Assembly (NCBI RefSeq): GCF_002878395.1
Contig: NC_061120.1
Span: 100,544,227 to 100,608,226, forward strand
Length of the DNA stretch: 64,000 bases
Reading direction: 5' to 3'
DNA from: Capsicum annuum
Taxonomy: Eukaryota; Streptophyta; Magnoliopsida; Solanales; Solanaceae
The position numbers were made by a program, and so were the translations under genes. A model generated the notes under the pieces. That model saw only the letters and a program-made list of their open reading frames with translations, ran no database searches and was not told where the DNA came from. Shown in pieces: positions 46,488 to 58,675 of this stretch (position 1 is its first letter; every line of letters starts with the position of its first letter).

Positions 46488-48935
46488 TGTAATACCCCAA
46501 GAATCCCAACAAATATTAGAACCATGCTTTGAGATTATGAGAAATGAATTATAGTGTTGTTTTTGTTTTATGAACGAGTTTGATGTGTATTAAGGCCTCA
46601 AATAACTCCTAGCTAATAGACGAATCAAAATATCCCTTACCAATTGAATTATTGTGAAAGATATTGCTATAACTTCAAACGAGCATATCTTTCACTATAC
46701 CAAGAATTTTTGAGCTCATTACCATCAAAGATATTGATAAGTGAATTATATTACCAATTATACCAATTTTGCCTTAATCTAATGTCAGAGTAAAAAGTTA
46801 TGCCCATTTTATCAAAGAGTTGTCCGACTGTCGATGTGCGACAGGAAAGCTGATGGACCATCACTCTGGCCATCATGACATAGATAGTAAGCCTATTTTC
46901 TATCCATAAAATGATGGTTTGAGTGACGGTCCATCACCCAGACCGTTAACCACATCCGTTCAAGTGATTTAAATACGTTTTTATGAAATTTTTGGGTTTT
47001 TTTCCACCCTTTTTAACCCCTAATTCCATCAAACTAAAAAACATAACTCCTCATTCATCCTTAACATCAAAATTATGGTTCTTTAAATATCATTCCCCAA
47101 GGACAAGGTTCAAACCCTTCTTCAAGAAAACTGAATAATCAAAGTGTCACCATTCAAGAACCTTCAAGAAAAGTTATTCTCTTTCAAGATTCAAGCTTTT
47201 GAGGTATGTTAGATTTTCATTCATGGGTACTCTTCACCCATGGATTCTAAAAACCCAATTTCAAATTCAAATTTATGATTTTTACGTGATTATTATGATT
47301 TTTCACCATGAATTCCCATTAATTTTGATTCTACACCATGTTTACACGTAATTGTTGTTGTTATTAAACCCCACAAGTTTGAATTGTGTCATTCATTGAT
47401 TTAAGTCTTAGTTGGTGATTTTATTATTGAAATCATGCTATTACTACAAGCTTTAAAACTAATCCTATGCTTAGCTTAAACCATGCTTGGCAAGTGTTTG
47501 ATGAAATTCCTACAAGAATGAGTTTTGAGTAAATGCTTGCATATCATGTCCTCAAAGTTTTAGTATGATCTTGCTATTATTGCTATCTAGTCATTGGGGT
47601 TTGAATACCCGAAATGCAGCTACTTACCAAGTTTTTAGTATCTACAAAATGGTTTTAAAATAGTTATGAGGATTATCAGTTCGACCATTTGTTACATTCA
47701 GTTAAAACTCAGTTCAGTCTAATAATTAGTGTTATTCATTTGGGAATAACACTTAGCACGGAGTGAGCGTAGGGATGGTGTCTCCCCCATCATTTAGGCA
47801 TGAGGCACTAGTATCAATTGATAGGTTCCAGACATATGGAACTACCATAGATTTTAAGGGGTCCCCCATCAATTACGCATGGCACCCTAGTCCTTTGGGA
47901 CATCAGATTAGTGGATCCACCCAACAACTATTAGTACCCGTGGCCGGCACAAATACCCATCAAACTGGGGCTTCAGGTTAGACCCTTATAGTATATTAGG
48001 AAATTTCAATTAGAGCTAGCTCTTATTGTCTCAGAACAGTATTCATCTTAGTAATTTATTTGCTTGACTATAACATACAGATATCAGTTACTCATTTATC
48101 AGTACTCCGTATATCAGTTTTCAGAATATATTCAAAACATGTTTTATGCTTGGTAATGAATCTTTAATACTTATAGATTTCATGCATCCTCAACACTTAT
48201 AAATTTCATGCATCCTCAGTACTTACAGATTTTATGCATCCTCAGCATATATAGATTTTACGCATTCTAATTATTTATAGATTTTATGTATCCTTAGTAT
48301 CTACAGATTTTATGCACTCTATTCAGTACTTTATGTTATATATACATACATACATATATATATGTATAAATATATATCCAGTTAGTTGTTATTCATGTTC
48401 ATGAAACCATGCATATCAGCCCACCTCATTTAGCATACCAGTGCATTCAAAGTACTGATTGCATACTCTTTTCGTGGCTATGATGTATCATATCATAGGT
48501 TCGGATGCCCAATTTCCAAATCACTCATATACTTTCCAAACTATCAACCGTAGCAGTTGTGAGCCCTCATATTTTAAGGAGAAACTATTTTATTGTCATG
48601 CTTTCAGTTCAGTAGCTCGACGAAATTACTTAGGGCCTGTCCCATCAACTCCCATTCAATTAGTTTAGAGGCTTTTGGATATCCCAGAAGGTTAGTCGTT
48701 CTCAGATTTCAATTGTCATTATCAGATGTTTTAGTAGTATTATCAGTTTGTTTACAGATTCTATCAAACTTATTACTTAAAACTTTATGACATTCCTTAG
48801 TTAAATTCTGCATATAACCTTTTGTTATCAGTTTTACTCAGTGCTCACGATAGGTGCCAGCTCATGGGTTAGCTTGTGGTCCCTCAGGACTGTAAGCTCA
48901 CTGTGGCACCCAGGTTGTACTCTCGGGGCATTACA
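46488..48935 (+). repeat. 3' LTR of element D, complete (2448 bp)
   Basis: Starts TGTAATACCCC, ends GGGGCATTACA, homologous to 39672-41942. It carries the 26-bp array at 48178-48320 and TA/CATA microsatellite sequence at about 48338-48380. Direct contact with minus-strand element H follows at 48936. Confidence 0.9.
48178..48320 (+). repeat. 26-bp tandem array in 3' LTR of D
   Basis: Five to six units of the TTTCATGCATCCTCAGTACT type, matching the array in the 5' LTR (41176-41342). Confidence 0.85.
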
Positions 48936-50735
48936 AGTCATCAAATAATAACATAACTACTTACTAAAATAGAATCTTTAAGACCATACCCTATGTTCAC
49001 ACCATCTAGAGTTTCAACTCTTCTTTCTGTTAGCTTAATTATTCCATATTTAGGATTAGATTCTAACATTTAACATGGATATCACCAAACCATTAATGAA
49101 CCATACTAACATTTTTCTTGAGCACTCCCTTAACATACACTATCCTTAACTTTCGTTTGCTTTAACATTCGTCACATACTTACACCCTTCTTGACAACAT
49201 GCTTGCCTTACTAAATACATAATCTTCCTCTTTTCCATCATAACCTACTATTATCATATCTGTAAACTTATGTTCTTCCCTAAACCATAAGAATCAGAAT
49301 TACACCAAAGGACTAAACATCACCTATCCATAACTCCTTAGCTTAGCTATTAATAACACCATAGACTATATAACTAGCCTTGTTTTTGTTTATCAACTTA
49401 AGGGTACTACTAACCACAGACAACACTTAATAACCTTAGAAAATAAGGCAACCCCATATCACCATAGGTACACCTCTAAATAATACCTACAACATCATAC
49501 TCAATTGTGAACAAATGAACTTAAATTCTTGTATACAGTATCCAAGCCTACTAGAACACGTCCATATAACTGCCATCACTAACCAAGAAATCATAATTTC
49601 CACCTTGATGATCATCCACTATTCAAACTTAGTCCTTGATGATCATCCACTATTCAAACTTAGTGTCTAGTGCTAGACATGATTAACCACGTAACCTTAC
49701 ATATTATTTTTTACTTGGAAGCTATAAACTAAAACATTATGAAACAGGTATTCCACTAGAACTACATAATAACAATAATTGATCATGATCGTATGACCTA
49801 TTTTATTATAATCAATTCTAACATCCTCCTTCTACACATAACTACTAGTCACCTATCAGTAGCTTCAATTAATTCATAGATCTTAAAGCATCAACCGATC
49901 TTCTTTTTCACAGCCACGCGGGGAAGCCTGTATTAAAAATACTTAATAACCTAATACTTTAATTAATGACCTATAATTTTCTAACGTAAAAAATACCATC
50001 AAGATCTCTCTTACTACCTTAAATAGATACAATTCACCTTAAATAATAACTCTTTCCCTACCTTCGACCAGGAAACACACAAGAACATATAACCTTAAGA
50101 CAAACTTAATAGTATGCATAAGTTCATCTGTATACTTTCGATCAACCGTCATTCCCACCTTTCTTTTCACTATACTTATAACCGCACACTTCCAACTAAA
50201 ATAAAGTTCTACTACTTATAAATCATAACACTCTAGGTTGCAATATCCCTCGAATGCAAACTCTATTTAATAACCTATGTTCATACTATCTCATCATATG
50301 AACAATATCTATAGTTAAGGTTTAACAAGGAATCTGAATACATATCTTATTATGTCATTACTAAACAACTTATATGAATGAGGACATAAACTCTATACTT
50401 AAAGAACTTGTAACACATAAGCGAGATCATCTCAAGCCCATTGTATGACTTCTAAAGTTCATGATAGTAAATTTGAAAGCATCATCTTGGGAGGAATTGG
50501 AATCTAGTACTCATGTTCTCTCAGAAAGTCATAGATAGAGAATTATAGAGTAACTCATAAAGTGACAGAATTTTCTAAAAGAAAAACTTTATTGCACAAT
50601 CTAGAGTATAAAAGAAGGAAAACTTTTCTTAAATGACCTATAGCTTGTCGAAGAAAAGTACAGACGTCTTAGTACCATTTTGTAAGACTCTACCAGACAC
50701 GAATTCATAGATACCCTATGAAAATTGAATTCTTT
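48936..50735 (-). other. Interior of element H, no coding signal
   Basis: AT-rich, no open frame of note on either strand. Only a 31-bp duplication (49604-49664) stands out. An ATG on the minus strand near 50510 opens only about a dozen codons. It is typical of a long untranslated leader. Confidence 0.5.
49604..49664. repeat. 31-bp direct duplication
   Basis: CTTGATGATCATCCACTATT plus CAAACTTAGT occurs twice in direct succession (49604 and 49635) with no internal mismatch over 30 bases. In such diverged surroundings an exact duplication must be recent. Confidence 0.92.
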
Positions 50736-50747
50736 GCTCTGATACCA
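50736..50747 (-). other. Primer binding site of element H, perfect match
   Basis: Minus-strand TGGTATCAGAGC matches the initiator tRNA-Met complement 12/12, four bases inside the LTR edge (50752). It is the only perfect primer site in the window. Confidence 0.9.
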
Positions 50748-50751
50748 AGTA

Positions 50752-53215
50752 TGTCACATCCTAAGACTACCCTATGGACGTCACACAATGCTTAAGACCA
50801 TAAGTGATCAAAAGCTAACCCTTGTACTAGCATATTTCTTGAGTTACTGATTTAATTACATAAAACTGAGAGTAATGCACAGAAAAGATATCTTTAGTTG
50901 AATATATTAAAAAAACTATTTAAAATGATTACAACTCTGGTTATACAAAACAAAACTAGAATCAAATACATCAACTCTACTGACTATCTATGAATCCTCT
51001 ACTAATATTAACTATAGGTTGCCGGGACATGACCCCAGCTATCTCTATTCAATATAACTAAATAAAGAAAACCAGATTCTACTCAAACTATGATTGATTC
51101 GAGCCCTCAAATCAAAATAACTCATCACCTACTAACTAAAAGCTACACTCTATCTGGGTATGACGTGTGGGCTATAACTGGACCTACATTATGAGACAAT
51201 ATAGCACATAGACATATATGTGGGTCAGTACTTTGGGAATGTACTAAGTATGTGCGGGTGAATGCAAAACCAAAACAATAACTCAATATATAAATATACT
51301 TTCATACCAATGCATGCTAAGTGTAGATGACTCACCTTGGGCTTGATTATAACAACAACTGCAAAAGAATAAACATGATTAATGAAGTATAAGGATAGAC
51401 TTTATGAGCCATAACATGTAGTCTCTAAAAGCTTTACTTTTTGTTCTATGTTCTTGGAGGTTCTTCTAACCGACATAAACCATGTGAACTATCATTGAGT
51501 CTAATATCTTACCCATGTTGAGGACACTTGTTCTACCCTTGCCATTAAAATAGAACCTCAACTTGAGTATCTACGATGGGAATTAAAACTATGGTAGTAC
51601 GTAGTTCTGGGGTATGTGACCTTTGACTCATACCTAACATGGTGCTAAATATTACTCCCATATTACTTATATGCTCATACTTTAAGAAATACACCTTAAA
51701 ATTGCACAAAGGATTGTAATGAAAATAAGTTATGCTTCTCTTTGCTTTAAATTATAATCAAAATGAACAAATATGGATTTCATATGTTAGCTTAAGATCA
51801 AAGGATCAATTCTTGCTTTAAATCTTAGTATAGGCTTATCAGAGAATACTTAAGAGCATAATCTTCTTGAAATCTCAACACTTAACTTAGGGCTTAAAAA
51901 TTCATGATTTTAAATTCATGGTAATTCATAACGAAACTTTATGCTCTGTATAAATCTTGAAATACTTCAACAATAATAGCCAAGATAGTTCAATCTCATT
52001 CATAATATAAATCTTGTAAATTAAAACATAAAAATAAGAAATCTTGATACACTTAAAGCTTTAAATGTCATGATAATTACATACTTCAAGAATATTAAAA
52101 CTTAGGTATGAACCTTAATTTAAAATAAGTAAATTGAATTTTAAAACTATGCAATTTGGGCATAAGGGTAGAAGTGTACCCTGGTTCATAACCCCACATA
52201 CCTTAATTTTTCTTAACTTATGAAGAAAGTCTGAATCTTGGGACTTGAATGATGAACTTGTGAAGGAAACCCTATTCTTGATGTTTTATGTAAATTTTCT
52301 TCAACTTGTACGCTTGAATTTTTAGATTATTGGGAAAAGAAAACTTGAATTTTTCTTGCTCTTGGGAAGAAATCCTAATCTTATTATTCTTGAGAGTGGA
52401 GTAGATTAATGGAATATGAAACTGATAAGTAATGGCTAATAATGCCTAATAATGCTTTAAGTCATAGAAGGGGTAGGGTTTAAGGTGAGGAAAAGACCAA
52501 AATACCTTTGTGAAACTAAATCAAAATTGATAGAATTTCTTTAGTTGGTGACTTGGCTAATGGCTTGTCAACTGGTTGATAGCCTATCAGCCTAGTCGTC
52601 AACTCTCTTTCATGTTCTAGTTCTAAGGGATGACTTGGCTGATGTCTTATCAACTTGTCGATAGCCTATCAGCCTAGTCGTCAACTCTTTCAGAGTTACT
52701 GCCTAAGGTTGACCACTTTGGCTGAATACTTGTCAACTGGTTGATAGCCTATTAGCCTAGTTATAATCTTCTTCAGTGATTCTTCCTAAGGTTGATGATT
52801 TGGCTGATGTCTTGTCAACTAGTTGATAGCCTATTAGCCTAGTCTTCACCTTGATGATAGTTGGATTTGCTGAGGTAAAATAGGCATAACTTCCCACTCT
52901 AATGTTGAATTAAGGTGAAACTAGATGTATTTGAAAGAAAACTCAAAGGCTGTAATTTGATATATACTAGGATACTCAAATAAATATATTCTATTATATA
53001 CACTTATCAAAAGTGAACCCTAGCTGGAGCATTTGTCAAAACTCCATCGATAGAAAAGTCCTCAACTCGCCTTTAAGTTAGAAGGTTCTTATTACCTCAA
53101 TTCATATACAAAGATATTCCCAAACCCATATATACATACATAGAAAAATTGGGTTCGAGTCTCAACACATAGGAATAATGATTTAAATTCTAGCCCAAAA
53201 ATGTCGGGTGTTATA
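50752..53215 (-). repeat. 5' LTR of element H (2464 bp)
   Basis: Plus-strand edges are TGTCACATCC and TCGGGTGTTATA (the terminal CA has become TA). The style is like the LTR edges of C (TGTCACGACC and GGGGCGTTACA), which suggests a related Tekay-like family. An 82-bp tandem array lies at 52548-52860. Confidence 0.78.
52548..52860 (-). repeat. About 82-bp tandem array in LTR H, four copies
   Basis: The core GTTGATAGCCTATCAGCCTA recurs four times. The block GACTTGGCT(A/G)ATG starts at 52550, 52632, about 52713 and 52797. Units contain CTTGTCAACTGGTTGATAG, whose halves are partly self-complementary. Confidence 0.88.
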
Positions 53216-54418
53216 GTGAGACTTTGGTAGATCTATTTTTCTTAGATATGGTTGACTTTGACATTATCATTGGGTATGGATTGGTTTGTTGTTTACCATG
53301 TTGTCCTAGATTGTTATACTAAGATCGTGACTTTAGCTTCAATGGGTATGCCAATAATAGCTTGGAAGAATGTGCTTTATTCATGTCCCAGGAGAGTTAT
53401 ATCTTATACGTGTGCTCATCACTTGGTTGAGAAGGGTTTCTTATATTATTTAGCTTATATTCATGATACTAGTGTTGTTTTACCTCCTTGTTTGGATTCT
53501 TTTTGGGTTATTCACAAGTTCATAGTTGTGTTTCTGATAAATTTCCCAGGTATGCCCTCAAATTGCGATATTAACTTTGACATTAATGTTGAGTTAGGTA
53601 CCAAACCCATTTTTATTCCTCCTTATAGGATGGGCCCAACCAAGTTGAAGTAACTGAAGGATCAGTCGCAGGAGTTTTTGAATAAATAGTTTAACTGACC
53701 TAGTGTACCACCTTGGGGTGTGCCATCTTGTTTGTGAAGAAAAAGGATAAGTCTATGTGTTTGTGTATTGATTATCAATAATTAAACAAGTTGATAGCTA
53801 ACAATAAGAATCCCTTTCCTCATATTGATCATTTTTTATTATCTTCAGGGTGCTTTAGTGTTTTTAAAAATTCATTTGAGTCCATATATCACAAGTTGAG
53901 GATCATAGCTTCAGATATTGCTAAGAGAAAAATTTTCAGACTCAATACGGTCATTATGAGCTCTTGGTCATGTCTTTTGGGTTGAACAATGCCCCTATCG
54001 CATTCATGGAGTTGATATATCAACTATTTTGACCATATCTCAACTCTTTTATTATTTTATTCATAGATGAAATCTAAATTTACTCCATCAGTGAGGTGGA
54101 TCATGAGGAGCATAAATAGATTATACTTTAGAGTTTGAGAGATGATCAGTTGCATGCTAAGTTCTCCAAGTGTGAGTTTTTGTTAGAGTTTGTCTTTTTC
54201 TTGGGTCACATGGTGACTAAGGATGGCATTATGGTTGATCCTACAAAGATTGCAGTGGTTCATGACTAGGATAGACCTACTTAGCCCTTTGAAACTCGGA
54301 ATTTTGTTGGCTTGAAGGTTACTGTCGGTATTTCATTGAGGGTTTCTTATCTATTGCAGCTCTTTTGACAAAGTTGACTTAGAAGAAAATTTCCTTTCAG
54401 TAGTCTGATGCTTGTTAG
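53216..54418 (+). pseudogene. pol: Element I: protease end and RT fragment of a Ty3/gypsy element
   Basis: Begins inside protease (DMVDFDIIIG near 53245) directly after LTR H. An open stretch 53252-53653 covers the protease end and the linker (VLDCYTKIVTLASMG, then FIPPYRMGPTKLK). RT then continues in broken frames: a KPPWGV-like site near 53710, KKDKSMCLCIDY-like sequence near 53740 and SKCEF near 54165. The catalytic box reads FIDE (54064-54075) in place of FIDD, so the enzyme was inactive. It is cut at 54418 by the LTR of element L. RNase H, integrase and both LTRs are missing. This is one of the most decayed pol copies here. Confidence 0.75.
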
Positions 54419-55969
54419 TGATAATACACAAAATACCCCTCCTTAGAAGGGTAAAGAGGTCACTGTCAAAATATAGTAACCAAATAGGTTGGGGTTGATC
54501 CCATAGGGAATACAAAACAAATCCTTCTCAATCTCGTTGAAATCACCCAGTGCAAAAAAAGTAAAAAAAGGGGATTTTCTGGAATAGTAAAAGGTTCGAG
54601 AATTGGTTGCTTTTGGTTGTAAACATTCTAAGATGAACACTAGGCTTTTGTTCCCCTAGCTTCTTGACTCTATAGATTTATTATGCACTGTAGAACTATT
54701 CTAATACCTTGCATGCAAAATCTGATAAGTTATGAACCATCAACTATCTTGTGGACTCATTGATAGATTTCACCCTTTACCTTTTGATTCTCAGAGTGTT
54801 TCCTTATTAACCATTATACTGGATCCTAATTTAACTATTACCTTTTGAGTCTCAAGTTGTTATATGAAAGTTAACAATCTAAAAAAGATAGTACAAGTAA
54901 GCTTATTTCTGTATTTAACCGTAAATCATGTTGTGATCATCTTTTCCTAGTCACTACTCCTCTTGTTGAGTAGTAGTGATAGTCTAGGTGGGATCCTAAT
55001 GTGTGAACCCATTAAGAAAGTAATAAATTAGAAGAAACCCAATCCATGCAAGAATCTTTATCTAGAACGACTTAGCACTTACTCTACTTCGTTAATCCGC
55101 CAGGGTTCCCACAACCCTAGCTAAGGGAATTAGCCACATAGTTATGTGAACAATCATGGAATCCACAAACAAAATTTCAGAATCAATCTCACAATAATGA
55201 ACAACGAAATACTAAAGTCTTAAATTGAAAAACATAATAAAGAAGAAACTAAGAATAATAAGATGATTATGAACTTGGCCTCAAAGGACCTCTCTCTAAA
55301 TAATCAATAAATTTAAACAAAGTCGAAAGGGTATTTATAGATTATAAGAAACCCTAGAAATCCATTCTTAAATAAAATAGGAAAACTTAAATAAACATAA
55401 ATAATATGGACTAGAAACATCATAGGGGTGTATTTAGGTTACATGGAAACCTTAGGAATATAATCCTAAATGAAAAACAAAAAACATGGTTAGTGGCCAA
55501 TTACTTAGGCCACATACGACCCATATGTACAACATACGGTCTACATGTGGACCTAGGTAAGTGCGAAAAAATTTTCTTCAGCTTCTGCACTCTCTAGATC
55601 TTGGATTTTGTCACATATATTGGTCACATACGTATCGTATGTGTAACATATGGACTGTATGTGCTATATATGGACTGTATGTGTCCTTCGTAAGTGATAA
55701 TGTTCACTTTTTCCTGCATCTGAGCCTCTGGACTTCATGTTTTGGTACATACTTTTGTCACATATGCCCGATAAGTCCCACATAGGCCCAAAAAGCCCAA
55801 GTAAGTAGCCAAAAACTTTATTTTTTAGCTCTTTCTTGCGTTTGGCATTCAAAACCTGATTTCCTACTAATCATTCCCAAAACACATCATATCTAACAAA
55901 ACAACCTAAAAAACATGCATATTTTCATAGTTTTAAGCATTAAAAGTGCTATAAATTTATACCACATCA
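54419..55969 (-). repeat. 3' LTR of element L (1551 bp), Athila/Tat-like
   Basis: Plus-strand edges are TGATAATACAC and ATACCACATCA, giving TG...CA on both strands. On the minus strand a purine tract (GTTGAGGGTGT, 55970-55980) directly precedes the start TGATGTGGTATAAA, so this is a 3' LTR with its interior to the right. Long LTRs starting TGATG after a GGGTGT tract, and the GGTTGGGGTTGATCCCATAGGG block near 54498, are typical of the Athila/Tat group (known pattern, not tested). It contains several CACATACGA/CATATACG-type short repeats at 55505-55690. Confidence 0.72.
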
Positions 55970-56743
55970 ACACCCTCAACTTAGAATATTTGCATGTCCT
56001 CAGGAAATAAAACAAAACATGACTCTTAAGTAGGAGAATCTATGGAATTCAAGGAAGTCAATTAACATTTTAGGTTCAAACTTATTATCCCTTCCTATAT
56101 CACAAGTAAAAACAACTACGTGTATACATGAATCACAATAGTATGATACAAAGGAATCCAGTCATTGCAATTACATTAAAAATAGACCACAATGTATGTA
56201 TATAAGTTACACTTACTCAAAAGAGTATGCAACTAGCAATATACCCCATGTTCCCTCATATAAAAGAAGTCCCCCTCACTCATATATAAAATCATGCATG
56301 TCAATGCAGGAAAATCAAGAGACACTCATACTTAGAAAAGAAGTTCCAATAAATACATGTAAAATACCTGAGGCTTGCCCTTATTTTCTCTATCTAAGTT
56401 TTCAGACACTCAAGTCAGGATCGCTATAGGACTTTTCTCAGCTTTTAATGTAGGATCGGGAGTTTGTATGGTACATATAAATACATTAAGTAACTAAGAC
56501 TCCTTGTAACTACACTAACTTTAGGGTCCACAATTTTAACCAATTTTTGTTTATTAGACCTTTATTTCTCCATTTATTCTTTATCACAAATTCAGGTTGG
56601 GTGTGGTTTTTGTTGTTCTTCTTTTTTCAACTTTTCATCCCCTTTTTTCTTTTTCTTTTCTTTTTTACCACCCAGCCTTAATTTTTTTCTTTTCTTTTAT
56701 CCTTCTTCATGCCCACTTTACATTATGCACACCTATGACATCT
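55970..56743 (-). other. 3' untranslated interior of element L
   Basis: Begins at the purine tract of element L. There is no reading frame with support. It contains a strongly T/C-rich stretch on the plus strand (about 56605-56710, repeated CTTTT blocks), which is purine-rich on the element's coding strand. It ends where LTR K starts at 56744. Confidence 0.5.
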
Positions 56744-58675
56744 TGAAACATCCTAGTTTTGACCCTTGAAAATTTTGTGATTTTGACCTCTCTGGACATC
56801 ATACGACTTGTGCTTACTTGTCGTGTGATGTGGATATGGTTTTAAGCTCTTGGTCGTATGAAACTCATTATGGTTTTCGTCTATTTCTATCCAAGGTACA
56901 AATGGACATCCTACTAGTCACATGTTAGGGTAAAAGAAGTATTGTGCCAAACCATATGATTTCCTGTGTCTAGCCTAGATGATTGTGCTTAGGGCACGAC
57001 TCTAGGGTACCAATCATATGATTAGATATAAGTTAGGACATGAACTCATATATTTGACAAAATTAGAGTCCAATGTTTTTTCCTAGGGTACAAGTTGTGT
57101 GTATCACTCATATGATTGGTGTACAAGTTAGGGTGGAATTGTACCCTCCTGCATATATTTTTCAGTTTTTAAGCTAAGTACATTTTTGATAATTCCCACC
57201 GGTAAACCTTTAAGGCCCTATATCTTAAAACCTATTGGAGCCTCACATAACAGACTTGGAAGGATTAAAACACTCATAAAACTCTCTCTAAATACTCTTT
57301 TGCAGTTTAGGCTAGGGCTTTTACAAAGTCTTCATCTAGAGGCTTAAGAGTAAAGTTATTTGTGAGAATCTCTATTAATAAGATATGAGACTCTTCCCTC
57401 ATTTTTAGTTCTGAAATATCATGTATTTTAAACATTGATTATGATTAATTAATGGTAGTTTCGATAATCAATGTTGACAGTCTTGTTGTACTTTCTTGAA
57501 TATTGTTTACTCTTGGATTAAATTATGTTTATAGATGTATTTGATGATGGTTTGAACATGTAGGTTCTTGGTAATTGAAGTTTAACAATTGGGTAATTGT
57601 TCACCCTAAACTTGATGGCTTTTACATTGGTGTTGTTCTTGTTAATGGTATGCCCTAAAATTTTTATGAAAATGCCGAAGAGAATAAGCTAGTCACATAA
57701 TAGATGGTGTATTGAACTAAGGAATTGGATTAATGAACATAAAAGGTAGGTAAATGGTTTTATGAAGTCCTTGTTGGCTATGTAATGATTTAAATAGTAA
57801 GCTTTGTGGTTTAATTGGCTAAAAGGATTTGAGTCCCTAAACATTAAATTATTTTATGTCTTTACTAGATAATGGGTTCGAGTCCACAAACTTTGAATTA
57901 AATTAGTGTCTTTATTAGACAATGAGTTTGAGTCCCAAAGCTAAATAAATGATTAGTTCACTAATAATGGTAATGGCCTGTGGCACGCTTGCTAGTAGTA
58001 TTGGTATGGCGATACAAATGAAGTGCCTATGGTAAGTAATTGTCTTAATATTTGTGTACGTGAAATAATGGTTTTAAAATGGGATTTTAAGTGAAATGTG
58101 TGGTCACGCCGTGAAAGTGGAAGTCTAAAGGACTAACACTAGAAATTGCGCTAGCTGGTGCGGGTATCTTTATGACCAAATAGTTCGACTCCCCGAATAA
58201 ATATATGAATAAGAGGTTCTAGTCCCCCATAATACATGTATTGGTGCTAAAGTCACCTGATTATGTCAAGAGATTTGAGTCCCCCATATAGGCATATACG
58301 AATATAGATATTCTTTGGTTCGTATGATTTCATGAACTTGGGCCCTTCTATCTAGAGAGAGTTAGGCCCATATGGCCCATGGGTGGCTTGATATATAATA
58401 GTTGTGCCACACAGCCTAAGGTAACTATTTCAAAGCTCATGCTAATGTTGATCCCTATCCCAACATAGTATATTTGTATATATATATATATATATTTATA
58501 TATTGTATTGGTTATGTGTATTAGATAATTGGTTTTGAACTATTGGCATTATATTATCCTTACCCTTGAGTTACATGCTAGCGTTCTAATTTCTAACCAT
58601 CCTCGGATGCTATATTCCCATGGTATGCAGCTGCTGGTCATACTATCACACCTCTTACTCAGTGATTTAGATTTG
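56744..58675 (+). repeat. LTR K, plus strand, probably cut at its 3' end
   Basis: Starts TGAAACATCCTAG with an ATTTTGTGATTTTGACCTC block, like LTR starts of Tekay-type elements. It contains two ATACGACTTG/CATATGATT motif clusters (56808-57125), loosely repeated modules ending GAGTCC(C/A) (57830-58290) and a TA microsatellite (58478-58505). No TACA-type end or primer site follows; element J's LTR begins at 58676. No partner copy is in the window. Confidence 0.55.

Larger units (their letters stand above)
39672..48935 (+). mobile_element. Element D: plus-strand Ty3/gypsy chromovirus with two LTRs
   Basis: Order: 5' LTR (39672-41942, first about 155 bp missing), primer site, gag remnant, long pol, purine tract (46473-46487), 3' LTR (46488-48935). 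It is the best preserved element of the set. RT is open for 225 codons with all catalytic residues, and the integrase triad is present. Gag has lost its capsid region and pol is split by a handful of stops and shifts. The target duplication cannot be tested because the left end is broken. Confidence 0.9.
48936..53215 (-). mobile_element. Element H: minus-strand LTR element, LTR and leader only
   Basis: A complete LTR (50752-53215) with a perfect primer site just inside it (50736-50747) defines the 5' end of a minus-strand element. Its interior runs left to 48936, where it meets the 3' end of D. In these 1.8 kb I see no gag or pol motif on either strand. Either the interior is long non-coding leader cut short by D, or the element is a non-autonomous derivative. 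Confidence 0.75.

Noticed and set aside
53252..54418. Possible endogenous pararetrovirus (RT without integrase)
   Set aside because: The protease-linker-RT motifs match the Ty3/gypsy copies in this window, and integrase is absent only because the element is cut at 54418. No movement-protein or coat motifs were seen.
57871..57890. GGTTCGAGTCC, a perfect tRNA B-box-like sequence
   Set aside because: No A box, no acceptor stem and no cloverleaf around it. Similar GAGTCC modules recur in LTR K, so it is part of a diffuse LTR repeat.
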